From assembly GCA_947168365.1 (NCBI GenBank), contig CAMVLO010000011.1, positions 16,279-80,278 of the forward strand: a stretch of DNA of 64,000 nt, written 5' to 3'. Below the pieces are notes generated by a model, which saw only the letters and a program-made list of their open reading frames with translations, was not told the origin of the DNA and ran no database searches. The stretch comes from UBA3824 sp017541145 (GTDB lineage: Bacteria; Bacteroidota; Bacteroidia; Bacteroidales; UBA3824). Made by a program: the position numbers and the translations under genes. This document shows, piece after piece, positions 35,062 through 43,144 of this stretch (its first letter is position 1; the number at the start of each line of letters is the position of its first letter).

Positions 35062-36327
35062 ATGAAAATAGACGTTTTATTAGGTCTTCAATGGGGCGAC
35101 GAAGGTAAAGGCAAAATCGTTGACGTATTAGCCCCAAAGTATAACATCGTAACCAGATTTCAAGGCGGACCAAATGCTGGTCACACATTGGAATTCAACG
35201 GTAAGAAATTCGTTCTTCACACCATTCCTTCAGGAATTTTCACAAACGGTGCTGTAAATATCATCGGCAACGGCGTTGTACTTGATCCGGGAATTTTCAA
35301 GAGCGAAATCGACGTTATCAGTAAGGAAAATCCTGAAATCACAAAGTACCTTAAAATTGCTAAACGTGCTAATTTGATTCTCCCTACTCACAGAATACTT
35401 GACGCTGCAAACGAAGCAGCTAAAGGTAAATCAAAGATTGGCAGCACTTTGAAAGGTATCGGACCTACTTATACTGACAAGATCTCAAGAAACGGTTTGA
35501 GAATTGGTGACATCTTGTTGCCAAATTTCAAAGAAAAATTCGACAAACTTACACAGCGTCATTTGAAAGAAATCGAAAGCCTCGGGTTCAAAGATTTCAG
35601 CTTGGAAGAATTTACAAAAGGCTGGTTTGAAGGCATTGAATGCTTGAAACAGTTTGAATTTGTGGATTCTGAGATGTATGTAAACGAAAAATTGGACGAA
35701 AACAAATCAGTTTTGGCAGAAGGCGCACAAGGCACAATGCTTGATATTGATTTCGGTTCATATCCGTTTGTTACAAGTTCCAACACCATTTGCGCAGGCG
35801 CATGTACCGGCATGGGCGTTGCACCTCAAAAAATCGGTGAAGTTTACGGTATTTTCAAAGCATACTGCACACGCGTAGGAGCTGGACCTTTCCCGACTGA
35901 ACTTTTTGACGAAACAGGCGAAAAACTCAGAAATGCAGGTCACGAATTTGGCGCAACAACAGGTCGTCCCCGTCGTACAGGCTGGCTCGATTTGGTTGAA
36001 TTGAAATATTCTTGTATGATTAACGGCGTTACTCAGCTCATCGTTACAAAGAGCGACGTAATGAACGATTTTGACACAATAAAAGCTTGCGTGGCTTACA
36101 AAATCAACGGTAAAGAAACTATGGCTATGCCTTTTGACTCATCTGAAGTTGCTGAACCGGTTTACAAGGAATTCAAAGGCTGGAAATGCGACATCTCTAA
36201 TGCAAAGTCAGAAAAGGAATTACCAAAAGAACTTATTGATTACTTGGCATTTGTATCAAATTTCGTGAAAGTCCCTATCAAGATGATTTCTGTAGGTCCC
36301 GATCGTAATGCGACAATTATCCGATAA
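35062..36327 (+). CDS. purA: Adenylosuccinate synthetase
   Basis: This 421-aa enzyme makes adenylosuccinate from IMP, aspartate and GTP, the first committed step to AMP. The GTP-binding start VLLGLQWGDEGKGKIVDVLA carries the catalytic Asp and GDEGKGK loop. GGPNAGHT has the catalytic His. Further landmarks are IGSTLKGIGPTYTDKISR, EGAQGTMLDIDFGSYPFVTS and GATTGRPRRTGWLDLV with the IMP-binding Arg. Length is normal. Downstream of fur and followed by a terminator. Confidence 0.97.
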   Translation: MKIDVLLGLQWGDEGKGKIVDVLAPKYNIVTRFQGGPNAGHTLEFNGKKFVLHTIPSGIFTNGAVNIIGNGVVLDPGIFKSEIDVISKENPEITKYLKIAKRANLILPTHRILDAANEAAKGKSKIGSTLKGIGPTYTDKISRNGLRIGDILLPNFKEKFDKLTQRHLKEIESLGFKDFSLEEFTKGWFEGIECLKQFEFVDSEMYVNEKLDENKSVLAEGAQGTMLDIDFGSYPFVTSSNTICAGACTGMGVAPQKIGEVYGIFKAYCTRVGAGPFPTELFDETGEKLRNAGHEFGATTGRPRRTGWLDLVELKYSCMINGVTQLIVTKSDVMNDFDTIKACVAYKINGKETMAMPFDSSEVAEPVYKEFKGWKCDISNAKSEKELPKELIDYLAFVSNFVKVPIKMISVGPDRNATIIR

Positions 36328-36385
36328 TCAATCACATAAAACACACTTAATTTTTATTTTAAAATTACATTTAAATTGTTTACAG

Positions 36386-36417
36386 ACGGTGTCATTTTTT
36401 TTGACACCGTTTTGTTT
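36386..36417 (+). terminator. Terminator of fur-purA
   Basis: ACGGTGTCA pairs with TGACACCGT over a T-rich loop, followed by TTTTG TTT. Confidence 0.9.
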
Positions 36418-36427
36418 ATTTTCAGAT

Positions 36428-37201
36428 ATGGACATATTATTTACGCTCAAACATCTTTTGTTTTCCGGCTTTTACAACGGACACAGGGTACATTCACCCA
36501 ATATCTTCGATTTTTACATAAAGGCGATATTTTCAAAAGAAAATTTTGATTACAGTTTGGCGGAAAATACTTTAAAAAATCTAAAAAAGTCAAAACAAAA
36601 AATCAAAGTTTTGTCGGTAGGAGCAAAGGGAAACGGCTCGATTACAGAAAAAGAAATCAGTAAAATTGCCAAAAACAGTTCTTCTTACGGACGTTACGGA
36701 AGATTGTTGCAACGTATAAGTGCATATCTGAAACCTAAAAAAATATTGGAATTAGGAACTTCGCTTGGTATCGGAACTATCTATTTATCAAGCGGATACA
36801 AGGATTCTAAAGTTATCACGATAGAAGCTTGCCCTCAGACTCAAAAATTTGCGGAAAACAATTTCAAAAATTTGGGAATAATTAACATCAAATCCATAAA
36901 CGCAAATTTTGACGACGTTTTGGATACGATTTTAACAGAAAACGAGGATATAAGTTTGATTTTTGTAGATGGAAATCATACTTACGAAGCAACAAAAAAA
37001 TATTTCGCTACGATATGTCAACATGCTAAAAAACAGACAGTTGCAATTTTTGACGATATCAATTGGTCAAGCGGGATGTCCAAAGCATGGAACGAAATTA
37101 AAAATTCAGAAAAAACAATTGTTGCCATCGAAACTCTCAGAATGGGTATAATTTTCTTTGATAGCAATTTAACGCAAAAAATATATTGCACGAGATACTA
37201 A
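36428..37201 (+). CDS. Class I SAM-dependent O-methyltransferase-like protein
   Basis: This 257-aa protein has a Rossmann methyltransferase core: motif I ILELGTSLGIGTIYLS, then VITIEACPQTQKFAENNF, and motif IV-like SLIFVDGNHTYEATKKYF, as in O-methyltransferases of the YrrM/MDMC type. The substrate is unknown. The N-terminal 80 residues (NGHRVHSPNIFDFY) are typical of a Bacteroidota variant. The ATG at 36428 is chosen; an ORF start at 36308 overlaps purA and the terminator. The short spacing from the terminator leaves little room for a promoter, so partial read-through from purA is possible. Confidence 0.82.
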   Translation: MDILFTLKHLLFSGFYNGHRVHSPNIFDFYIKAIFSKENFDYSLAENTLKNLKKSKQKIKVLSVGAKGNGSITEKEISKIAKNSSSYGRYGRLLQRISAYLKPKKILELGTSLGIGTIYLSSGYKDSKVITIEACPQTQKFAENNFKNLGIINIKSINANFDDVLDTILTENEDISLIFVDGNHTYEATKKYFATICQHAKKQTVAIFDDINWSSGMSKAWNEIKNSEKTIVAIETLRMGIIFFDSNLTQKIYCTRY

Positions 37202-37251
37202 TATATGATAAAAGTTTGTAATTTTGCTTAAAATTATTGAATTGTTGTTTC

Positions 37252-37737
37252 ATGAGACTTATTATAGCTATCTTATTCGCAATATCTTGTTACTCAGATG
37301 TTTCTGCGCAATACAACTTGCTTGGTAACGATTATAATCATATATTTAGCAAGTTTAACGAGGATCCGGAGTTCTATGTAAAAGTAGACACCGTAAACAA
37401 ATCAACAATTGTTATAACTTGCAAAACCTCAGCAGTTTACCCATATTACACTTACGAAATTGACCTCGAAAATGATGAATGTGTTTCGTTTGGAACGGTA
37501 AGCAAAGACCGACAAGTATATGAAACTTATGTAGATATGTTGTCTACTGTCGGAACTCTAATTGTAACAGACAAAACTAAAACCAATTTTACTTATTGTG
37601 TAACAACAAACACCAACGAAAAACTGTATTACACTATCAAACAGCCGTTTATAAATAGCGATTATTTGTCACGCAGAAGCATTTTTTATGTTTTGGTAAC
37701 ACGTGACAACAAAAAAGGTCAGGAAGAACCGCAATAA
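37252..37737 (+). CDS. Secreted protein of unknown function
   Basis: This 161-aa protein has a signal peptide (MRLIIAILFAISCYSDVSAQ). The rest is beta-rich, with VYPYYTYEIDLENDECVSFG and YETYVDMLSTVGTLIVTD, and no recognised domain. An in-frame TTG at 37237 would weaken the signal peptide, so the ATG is preferred. It follows the methyltransferase after 50 bases and is convergent with the next gene. Confidence 0.6.
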   Translation: MRLIIAILFAISCYSDVSAQYNLLGNDYNHIFSKFNEDPEFYVKVDTVNKSTIVITCKTSAVYPYYTYEIDLENDECVSFGTVSKDRQVYETYVDMLSTVGTLIVTDKTKTNFTYCVTTNTNEKLYYTIKQPFINSDYLSRRSIFYVLVTRDNKKGQEEPQ

Positions 37738-37762
37738 GGTTTATTATTTTTTTTTTAACTTT

Positions 37763-38533
37763 TTACTTTAATTTTGAAGCAATAAACAAAGTAGAATAAT
37801 CACGGTCGGATTTTCTGAAAATCTGCTTATATTCCACTGAATCGAAACCGGCTTTTTCGAGCATGAGTTTAAATTCGTTGTCACCATACCAATGATTGCG
37901 AACAACATCCAAACGCACCGACTGCAATTCCCCGTTGAGATAAAGTTCATATTTTGAGTGAGTTGTACGAATTTGTTTTGACAAATCAAACGAATCGAAA
38001 TAAGAATAAACAAAATCTTCTCCTGTTTCTATATCATAAAAAGTTTTGCCGATTTTCCAACAATTGTCAAGATTGCTCAAAAGACTTTTCCACGGAACAA
38101 AGATATCAAGAATTAATGTACCGCCGTTTTCCAGCGACGAAGACAACATCTGCAAACAATGAAATGCTTTGTCATAATCGGCTATAATACAGAAAGTTCC
38201 TTTCGGAATAAATATCGCATTATATTTGTTAGGCAAATTAAAATCAGAAAAATCAGTGTTGAAAAGTTGAGCTTCCAAACCGAGAGAAATAAGTTTTTCG
38301 CTACACATCTTCAATTGACTTACCGAAGCATCCAAACCATCGCAACGAATGCCCATTTCTTGAAGTTTTACAAGAATATTTCCTGTACCACAATTTATTT
38401 CAAGCATAGGACCTTTATATTTTTGCAAAAGATTAACATAATATTGAATTACCTCTTCATCTTGCAAATCAAGCTTGGAATATAATTCTGCGAGTTGTTC
38501 TTCTGTCATTATTTTACCTTTGTTCTCCGCCAT
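37763..38533 (-). CDS. SAM-dependent methyltransferase
   Basis: This 256-aa class I methyltransferase has motif I LEINCGTGNILVKL, the acidic residue DGLDAS at the end of strand 2, motif II-like NAIFIPKGTFCIIADYD and LENGGTLILDIFVPW. A following beta-rich part (YELYLNGELQSVRLD, NHWYGDNEF) is common in small-molecule methyltransferases of this type. The substrate is unknown. A second in-frame ATG at 38509 (MTEEQLAEL) is also possible. It is divergent from the thioesterase gene. Confidence 0.85.
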   Translation of the reverse strand: MAENKGKIMTEEQLAELYSKLDLQDEEVIQYYVNLLQKYKGPMLEINCGTGNILVKLQEMGIRCDGLDASVSQLKMCSEKLISLGLEAQLFNTDFSDFNLPNKYNAIFIPKGTFCIIADYDKAFHCLQMLSSSLENGGTLILDIFVPWKSLLSNLDNCWKIGKTFYDIETGEDFVYSYFDSFDLSKQIRTTHSKYELYLNGELQSVRLDVVRNHWYGDNEFKLMLEKAGFDSVEYKQIFRKSDRDYSTLFIASKLK

Positions 38534-38595
38534 GTTTTCGTTCGATTTTTTACAAAATTAATAAAAATTAAAATACAATTATAAGAAATATTGGA

Positions 38596-38603
38596 TAAAT
38601 TTG
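38596..38603 (+). promoter_or_regulatory. Candidate -7 box of thioesterase gene
   Basis: TAAATTTG matches TAnnTTTG exactly, 19 bases before the ATG; no clear -33 box. Confidence 0.5.
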
Positions 38604-38622
38604 TACTAAAAATTTATAAAAA

Positions 38623-39072
38623 ATGAAACCTGATATTTATAAGTACATCTACGAACTTGAATTTAAAGTTCGCGACTATGAATGTGATTTACAAGGAATT
38701 GTAAACAATGCGGTTTACCAAAATTATTTGGAACACACAAGACACGAATTTCTTCACACTGTAAACAACGACTTTGCAGAAATGCACCGTCAAGGAATTG
38801 ACCCGGTTGTTGTAAAATCGGAACTTGAATACAAAGCTCCTTTAACCAGCGGTAACGAATTTGTGGTGAGACTTGCACTGAAAAGAGTAAGTTTTGTGAA
38901 ATTTCAATTTATTGAAGATGTTTATTTGAAAGGTTCTAACAATCTTATTCTCAAGGGCATAATCACTTGTGCCGTTACAATGAACGGTCGTCCGGTAAAA
39001 ATCGATGTTTTGCCGCAATCGTTCAACGAACTTATGGAAAACAATGAAGACCAACCGCTTGTAAAATCCTAA
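38623..39072 (+). CDS. Acyl-CoA thioesterase, hotdog fold (YbgC/4HBT-like)
   Basis: This 149-aa single-domain hotdog protein has VRDYECDLQGIVNNAVYQNYLEH, matching the 4HBT motif with the catalytic Asp (usually Y-x-x-D-x-x-G-x-V-x-N). VVVKSELEYKAPLTSGNEFVV is the central strand pair. Such enzymes hydrolyse acyl-CoA thioesters in the cytoplasm; chain-length preference is unknown. Monocistronic, with a terminator after it. Confidence 0.9.
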   Translation: MKPDIYKYIYELEFKVRDYECDLQGIVNNAVYQNYLEHTRHEFLHTVNNDFAEMHRQGIDPVVVKSELEYKAPLTSGNEFVVRLALKRVSFVKFQFIEDVYLKGSNNLILKGIITCAVTMNGRPVKIDVLPQSFNELMENNEDQPLVKS

Positions 39073-39128
39073 GTAAAATCCAAAAATCAAAACTTTTTTG
39101 CTGACATCTTTCAGCAATCATAATAGTT

Positions 39129-39173
39129 CATCCCTTGGTGTAAAATTTTTTTCGCCGAGGGATTTTTTTTTTA
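39129..39173 (+). terminator. Terminator of thioesterase gene
   Basis: ATCCCT-GG pairs with CC-AGGGAT and is followed by a long T-run. Confidence 0.85.
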
Positions 39174-39225
39174 CTGAAATTATAAAAATCAGAATGGCTT
39201 ATTTACGGAAAAAAATTTAAGGTAT

Positions 39226-39272
39226 AAAAACAACAAGAGACCACCGAAAAAATCGACAGTCCCTTGTTTTAT
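39226..39272 (-). terminator. Terminator of rny
   Basis: On the minus strand AACAAGGGA pairs with TCTCTTGTT (one G-T pair) and is followed by GTTTTTAT. Confidence 0.7.
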
Positions 39273-39284
39273 TGAAATGAAAAA

Positions 39285-40853
39285 TTACTTTGCATAATTT
39301 ACTGCACGAGTTTCGCGGATTACAGTAATTTTGATTTGACCCGGATAAGTCATTTCGTCCTGAATCTTTCGTGCAATTTCTTGAGACAAAGTCTCGGTTT
39401 CTTGGTCGGTAACCTTGTCGGCACCAACAATTACACGCAACTCGCGACCGGCTTGAATAGCGTAAGTCTTGAGAACGCCGGGGTAGGATAGAGCCAAGTC
39501 TTCCAACGTTTTGAGACGTTTGATGTAACTTTCAGCAATTTCACGTCTTGCTCCCGGACGCGCACCAGAAATGGCATCGCAAACCTGAACAATCGGAGCA
39601 ATAATTGTTGTCATCTCGATTTCGTCGTGGTGAGCACCAATTGCGTTGCAAATTTCCGGTTTTTCCTTGTACTTTTCAGCAAGTTTCATACCAACAATTG
39701 CGTGCGGTATATCTTGCTCTTCGTCAGGAACTTTACCGATGTCGTGAAGCAAACCGGCACGTTTTGCACTTTTTACCAAATTAGGCGACAAACCCAATTC
39801 TGATGACATCACTGCGCAAAGATTTGCAGTTTCGCGAGAGTGTTGCAACAAGTTTTGACCGTAAGATGAACGGTATTTCATTTTACCAATCAAACGAACC
39901 AATTCCGGATGCAAACCATGAATACCAAGATCGATATAAGTGCGTTTACCCACTTCTGCGATTTCGTCTTCCAACTGTTTTCTGGTTTTAGAAACCACTT
40001 CCTCGATACGCGCCGGATGAATACGTCCGTCGGTAACAAGTTGATGCAGAGCGAGTCTTGCAACTTCGCGTCTTATCGGATCAAAACCTGAAAGAACGAT
40101 AGCCTCAGGAGTATCATCCACAATGATTTCAATACCTGTAGCAGCCTCAAGAGCGCGGATATTACGACCTTCACGACCGATGATGCGACCTTTGATTTCG
40201 TCGTTGTCGATGTTGAAAACAGTAACAGCGTTTTCGATAGCAGTTTCAGCACCAACGCGTTGAATTGTTTGTATCACAATTTTTTTAGCTTCGCGATTTG
40301 CCTGAAGTTTAGCTTCTTCGAGAATATCGTTTTTAAGGCAAATAGCTTCGGATTGAGCCTCGGCTTTAAGCGAATCAATTAATTGCTGTTTAGCGTCCAC
40401 GGCGGAAATACCGGCAATAGCTTCGAGATTTTCCTGAGCTTTTTTTCTCAGATCGTCAAGTTCTTTACTTTTAGCTTCCACCTTTTCCAACTGACGGTCA
40501 AGGTTTTCTCTGATAGTTTCCACTTCGTTGCGCTTGGTCTCAACTTCCTTTTGTTTTTTCTGAAGTTCAGATCTACCTTGATTCAAAGTATTTTCTTTAG
40601 ATCTGATTTTCTGTTCCCACTGTTGAAGTCTTCCGTTTTTTTCATTAGCAATGCGTTCGTTTTCGGATTTCATCTTCAACGCTTCTTCCTTTGCTTCAAG
40701 AATTTTTTTCTGTTTAATAGATTCAGCGTCGGCTTCAGCGTTTTCAATAATCCTACTCGCAGCTTTCTCAGTTGCCTTTATTTTGAGGAAATAGCCTAAA
40801 ATAAAACCCAACACGAGTACAATAACGCAAATAGAGATAGTTAGTGCGCTCAT
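39285..40853 (-). CDS. rny: Ribonuclease Y
   Basis: This 522-aa membrane-tethered endoribonuclease starts mRNA decay. There is an N-terminal membrane helix (ISICVIVLVLGFILGYFL), a long charged coiled coil from about 25 to 200 (EKAASRIIENAEADAESIKQ), a KH domain (GRIIGREGRNIRALEAATGI) and an HD domain with LLHDIGKVPDEE and IGAHHDEIEM. The C-terminus GQIKITVIRETRAVNYAK is conserved. The noncoding RNA lies immediately upstream on the same strand, then zapA and the coiled-coil gene. I see no promoter in the 40 bases between, so rny may depend on read-through past the RNA's terminator. Confidence 0.97.
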   Translation of the reverse strand: MSALTISICVIVLVLGFILGYFLKIKATEKAASRIIENAEADAESIKQKKILEAKEEALKMKSENERIANEKNGRLQQWEQKIRSKENTLNQGRSELQKKQKEVETKRNEVETIRENLDRQLEKVEAKSKELDDLRKKAQENLEAIAGISAVDAKQQLIDSLKAEAQSEAICLKNDILEEAKLQANREAKKIVIQTIQRVGAETAIENAVTVFNIDNDEIKGRIIGREGRNIRALEAATGIEIIVDDTPEAIVLSGFDPIRREVARLALHQLVTDGRIHPARIEEVVSKTRKQLEDEIAEVGKRTYIDLGIHGLHPELVRLIGKMKYRSSYGQNLLQHSRETANLCAVMSSELGLSPNLVKSAKRAGLLHDIGKVPDEEQDIPHAIVGMKLAEKYKEKPEICNAIGAHHDEIEMTTIIAPIVQVCDAISGARPGARREIAESYIKRLKTLEDLALSYPGVLKTYAIQAGRELRVIVGADKVTDQETETLSQEIARKIQDEMTYPGQIKITVIRETRAVNYAK

Positions 40854-40892
40854 TTTAATTTATAGTGATTTTTGTTTGTTTTTTATAAGCAT

Positions 40893-41078
40893 AAAAAAAC
40901 CCACACCATATTCAATAAACAGTTTAAGAAACCCCTGTAATACATGGGCGGGAAAAGCTCGTTTGTTTTTAACTTCCAACGTCAGGGTGTTCAAGTACCG
41001 GAGTACAAGAATAGAGCTGATTTACGGCGGTCCGTAGTATAAGGCCTGTTATACGCAAACCTGAAGGCAAATCCCTAT
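40893..41078 (-). ncRNA. Structured noncoding RNA between zapA and rny (6S-like candidate)
   Basis: About 186 bases on the minus strand contain no ORF but strong structure. Outer pairings GGGA/TCCC, GTTTG/CAAAC and AAC/GTT make a long interrupted rod, with an apical hairpin GTAC-TCCG-GTAC. Two local hairpins (GTATAA/TTATAC and ACGG/CCGT) sit on the 5' side. The 3' end is a terminator: CCCGC-CCATGT pairs with ATATGG-GTGGG, followed by seven T. The CCC of the terminator stem overlaps the rod-closing TCCC, so the two structures compete. Size, rod shape and position next to zapA recall 6S RNA, but it could be a leader controlling rny. No perfect promoter is visible. Confidence 0.5.
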
Positions 41079-41168
41079 TTTTTTTTAATGTTGAGTTTCA
41101 AACCTCTTAGTGAAATGATGCGGGCAATATTTTATCAATTACCTCTGTAGGATGTAATCTTTCTTATT

Positions 41169-41474
41169 TTAAAGAGCCTGTGATTTTTGGATATATTCAT
41201 CCACTTCAGACGACAAGATACGCAATTCTGTTACAAGATCGCTGTCATCCGAACTTTTTTCTTGACTTACCAACTTGGTAACCAAATCAATAGCAACCAT
41301 AGCAAGATAGTCGAAAGACTGATTCTCGCCTACACTGAATTTTTGTTTATAAATGGCCATTCTCTTGTTTATCAAGTTTACAGCACTTCTTATTGCCTCT
41401 TCCTGTGAAGGTTTTACTTTCAAAGGATAGACATGACCATCTATAGTAACGTTTATTGATTGCTTTTCGTCCAT
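41169..41474 (-). CDS. zapA: Cell division protein ZapA
   Basis: This 101-aa protein has the ZapA fold: the N-terminal beta hairpin SINVTIDGHVYPLKV, RSAVNLINKRMAIYKQKF, then FDYLAMVAIDLVTKLVSQE and a C-terminal coiled coil. ZapA crosslinks FtsZ filaments at mid-cell. It follows a coiled-coil gene that may be a ZapB-like partner, 40 bases upstream, from a shared promoter at 41858-41827. Confidence 0.88.
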   Translation of the reverse strand: MDEKQSINVTIDGHVYPLKVKPSQEEAIRSAVNLINKRMAIYKQKFSVGENQSFDYLAMVAIDLVTKLVSQEKSSDDSDLVTELRILSSEVDEYIQKSQAL

Positions 41475-41514
41475 TAATCAAAAAGTTATATATAAATATA
41501 TCGTAAAATCTAAC

Positions 41515-41805
41515 TTAGTTGTTCAAAAGAGACAAACATTTGTCTATTTCCCGCACAAGTCTGTTAAGTTTGATCTTAGTATCATGTGCATCAGAACCGG
41601 TAACCAATGAATTAATCGTGCGCAAATTATCATACTTCAAACTCAATTCCTTATATTCCAAAGTTTTGTCATCTATCGTTTGAAGTAATTCTGTATTTTT
41701 TGCTTTCAGAGTACTATTTTCCTCCCTCAGTCGGTCACAAATCGACATCAACTGATGGATTTTTTCTCTGAAATCGTTGATTAATATTCCTTTATCTTCT
41801 GCCAT
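41515..41805 (-). CDS. Coiled-coil protein, ZapB-like
   Basis: This 96-aa protein is almost all predicted helix, with a heptad pattern between about residues 15 and 65 (QLMSICDRLREENSTLKAKN). It lacks signal peptide or membrane segment. Small coiled-coil proteins encoded just before zapA in Bacteroidota are thought to be functional counterparts of ZapB, which links ZapA to the chromosome; this is inferred from context, not from a sequence match. Confidence 0.65.
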   Translation of the reverse strand: MAEDKGILINDFREKIHQLMSICDRLREENSTLKAKNTELLQTIDDKTLEYKELSLKYDNLRTINSLVTGSDAHDTKIKLNRLVREIDKCLSLLNN

Positions 41806-41826
41806 TATTATACTAAATTCATATCA

Positions 41827-41858
41827 CAAATGTAAAACATCTTTTTTTCTCTCGCAAA
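41827..41858 (-). promoter_or_regulatory. Bacteroidota promoter of the zapB-like/zapA operon
   Basis: On the minus strand TTTG (41858-41855) and TACATTTG (41834-41827) match both boxes exactly with a 20-base spacer, 21 bases before the ATG at 41805. Confidence 0.72.
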
Positions 41859-42081
41859 TATTTTTTCAATTATTTAAAAATTTTTTTTTGACTGTTTGAT
41901 AATCAATAATTTATCCATAAAGTATTTTTTCGTTCAAAAGTTTTTATTCCTTTTTATTTGGTTTTATTTCCCAAATTATTAATCTTTGTAAAAAATATAA
42001 TCGTTTGCGAAACCTTTTGCAAGGATTTTCGTTTTAACGATTGTTGAATTAAATTTATTTGCGCACATTATATTTATTAAC

Positions 42082-42969
42082 ATGAAAGTCCTCGTTATTG
42101 AAAACGATTTTATAACACGTAATTACTTGCGTGACCTTTTCAGGTATTCAGGCTACGATTGTACCTCTGCAAAGAATGCATCTGAAGGTTTGGATTATTA
42201 CTCCAAAATAAAACCGGATGCCATTATTTGCGATGTTACTATGCCCGGTATTTCTGGTATGCAGTTTTTACAAAAGATAAGACAAAACGATAACAAGACT
42301 TCTATTATTATGATTACTTCCAAAAGCTCGGAAAAACTTGCTATTCAGGCTTTTAGACTTGGCGCAAATGATTATTTGAAAAAACCGGTTCAAGACAAAG
42401 ATATCCTCCCGATTTTGGAAAATATCGGAAACAAAATTTCGTTGGAACCCGAACACAGAAACTACGGCAAAGTAAACTCTGGTCAATTGGAATTTAAATT
42501 CAAAACCGAGTTTGGTGCCTCGCCGCATATTGTAGAACGTGTAATGCAAGAATTGGATTACAATTATTTTCCTCAAGACGAGCGTGTTAATATCGAAATC
42601 GGATTGTTGGAACTAATTACAAATGCAATAGAACACGGAAATCTCGGTATCAGTTACAAAGAAAAAGCCGCTGTAATGGAAGACGACCAATTGAATGAAT
42701 TATATAAAAAGCGTCTCCAAGACAAAAATCTGTCAAAAAGACTCGTAACTATTGACTACAAATATACGGAAAACGAATGTGAATGGATGATTGCCGACGA
42801 AGGCAACGGTTTCGATCATAAGAAACTTCCTGATCCTACTCAAAACGAAAATCTTGATGCTCTCAACGGACGCGGTATATTTATATCTAAAGTGTTGTTT
42901 GACAGTATTGAGTATCTCGGAAAGGGTAATGTAGTAAAAGTTACCAAAAAACGTACACCCGCAAGTTAA
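42082..42969 (+). CDS. Response regulator with RsbW-like HATPase output domain
   Basis: This 295-aa protein opens with a receiver domain (about 1-120), phosphorylated at Asp51 (AIICDVTMPG), with the switch region IIMITSK and Lys in YLKKPV. The C-terminal half (about 150-295) is a GHKL ATPase: N-box ELITNAIEHGNLG, G1 ADEGNGFD, G2 NGRGIFI. There is no His-phosphotransfer helix, so it is not an ordinary histidine kinase. The C-domain resembles anti-sigma kinases such as RsbW, so the receiver may switch an anti-sigma or serine-kinase activity. No sensor kinase, sigma factor or anti-anti-sigma gene is adjacent. Confidence 0.87.
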   Translation: MKVLVIENDFITRNYLRDLFRYSGYDCTSAKNASEGLDYYSKIKPDAIICDVTMPGISGMQFLQKIRQNDNKTSIIMITSKSSEKLAIQAFRLGANDYLKKPVQDKDILPILENIGNKISLEPEHRNYGKVNSGQLEFKFKTEFGASPHIVERVMQELDYNYFPQDERVNIEIGLLELITNAIEHGNLGISYKEKAAVMEDDQLNELYKKRLQDKNLSKRLVTIDYKYTENECEWMIADEGNGFDHKKLPDPTQNENLDALNGRGIFISKVLFDSIEYLGKGNVVKVTKKRTPAS

Positions 42970-43144
42970 TTTTCAGCAAAAATTAACACCAAATATTTTT
43001 TCAATTTTTTTATGTCCATATTCTGCTGATACCCAAATCGTAAACGTTTGTTATCGGAATCTGCGAAAAAACTTAACCTTAAAGTTTGGAAAATAGTTTC
43101 TAATTTAGCAATCGAATTACTACCCAAAATCTCTCAAATGAAAA

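Noticed and set aside
36308..36427. Longer N-terminus for the methyltransferase after purA
   Set aside because: It overlaps the end of purA and the terminator hairpin.
40383..40799. Plus-strand 138-codon frame inside rny
   Set aside because: It is antisense to the coiled-coil coding region of RNase Y and is Phe/Leu-rich as expected for a shadow.
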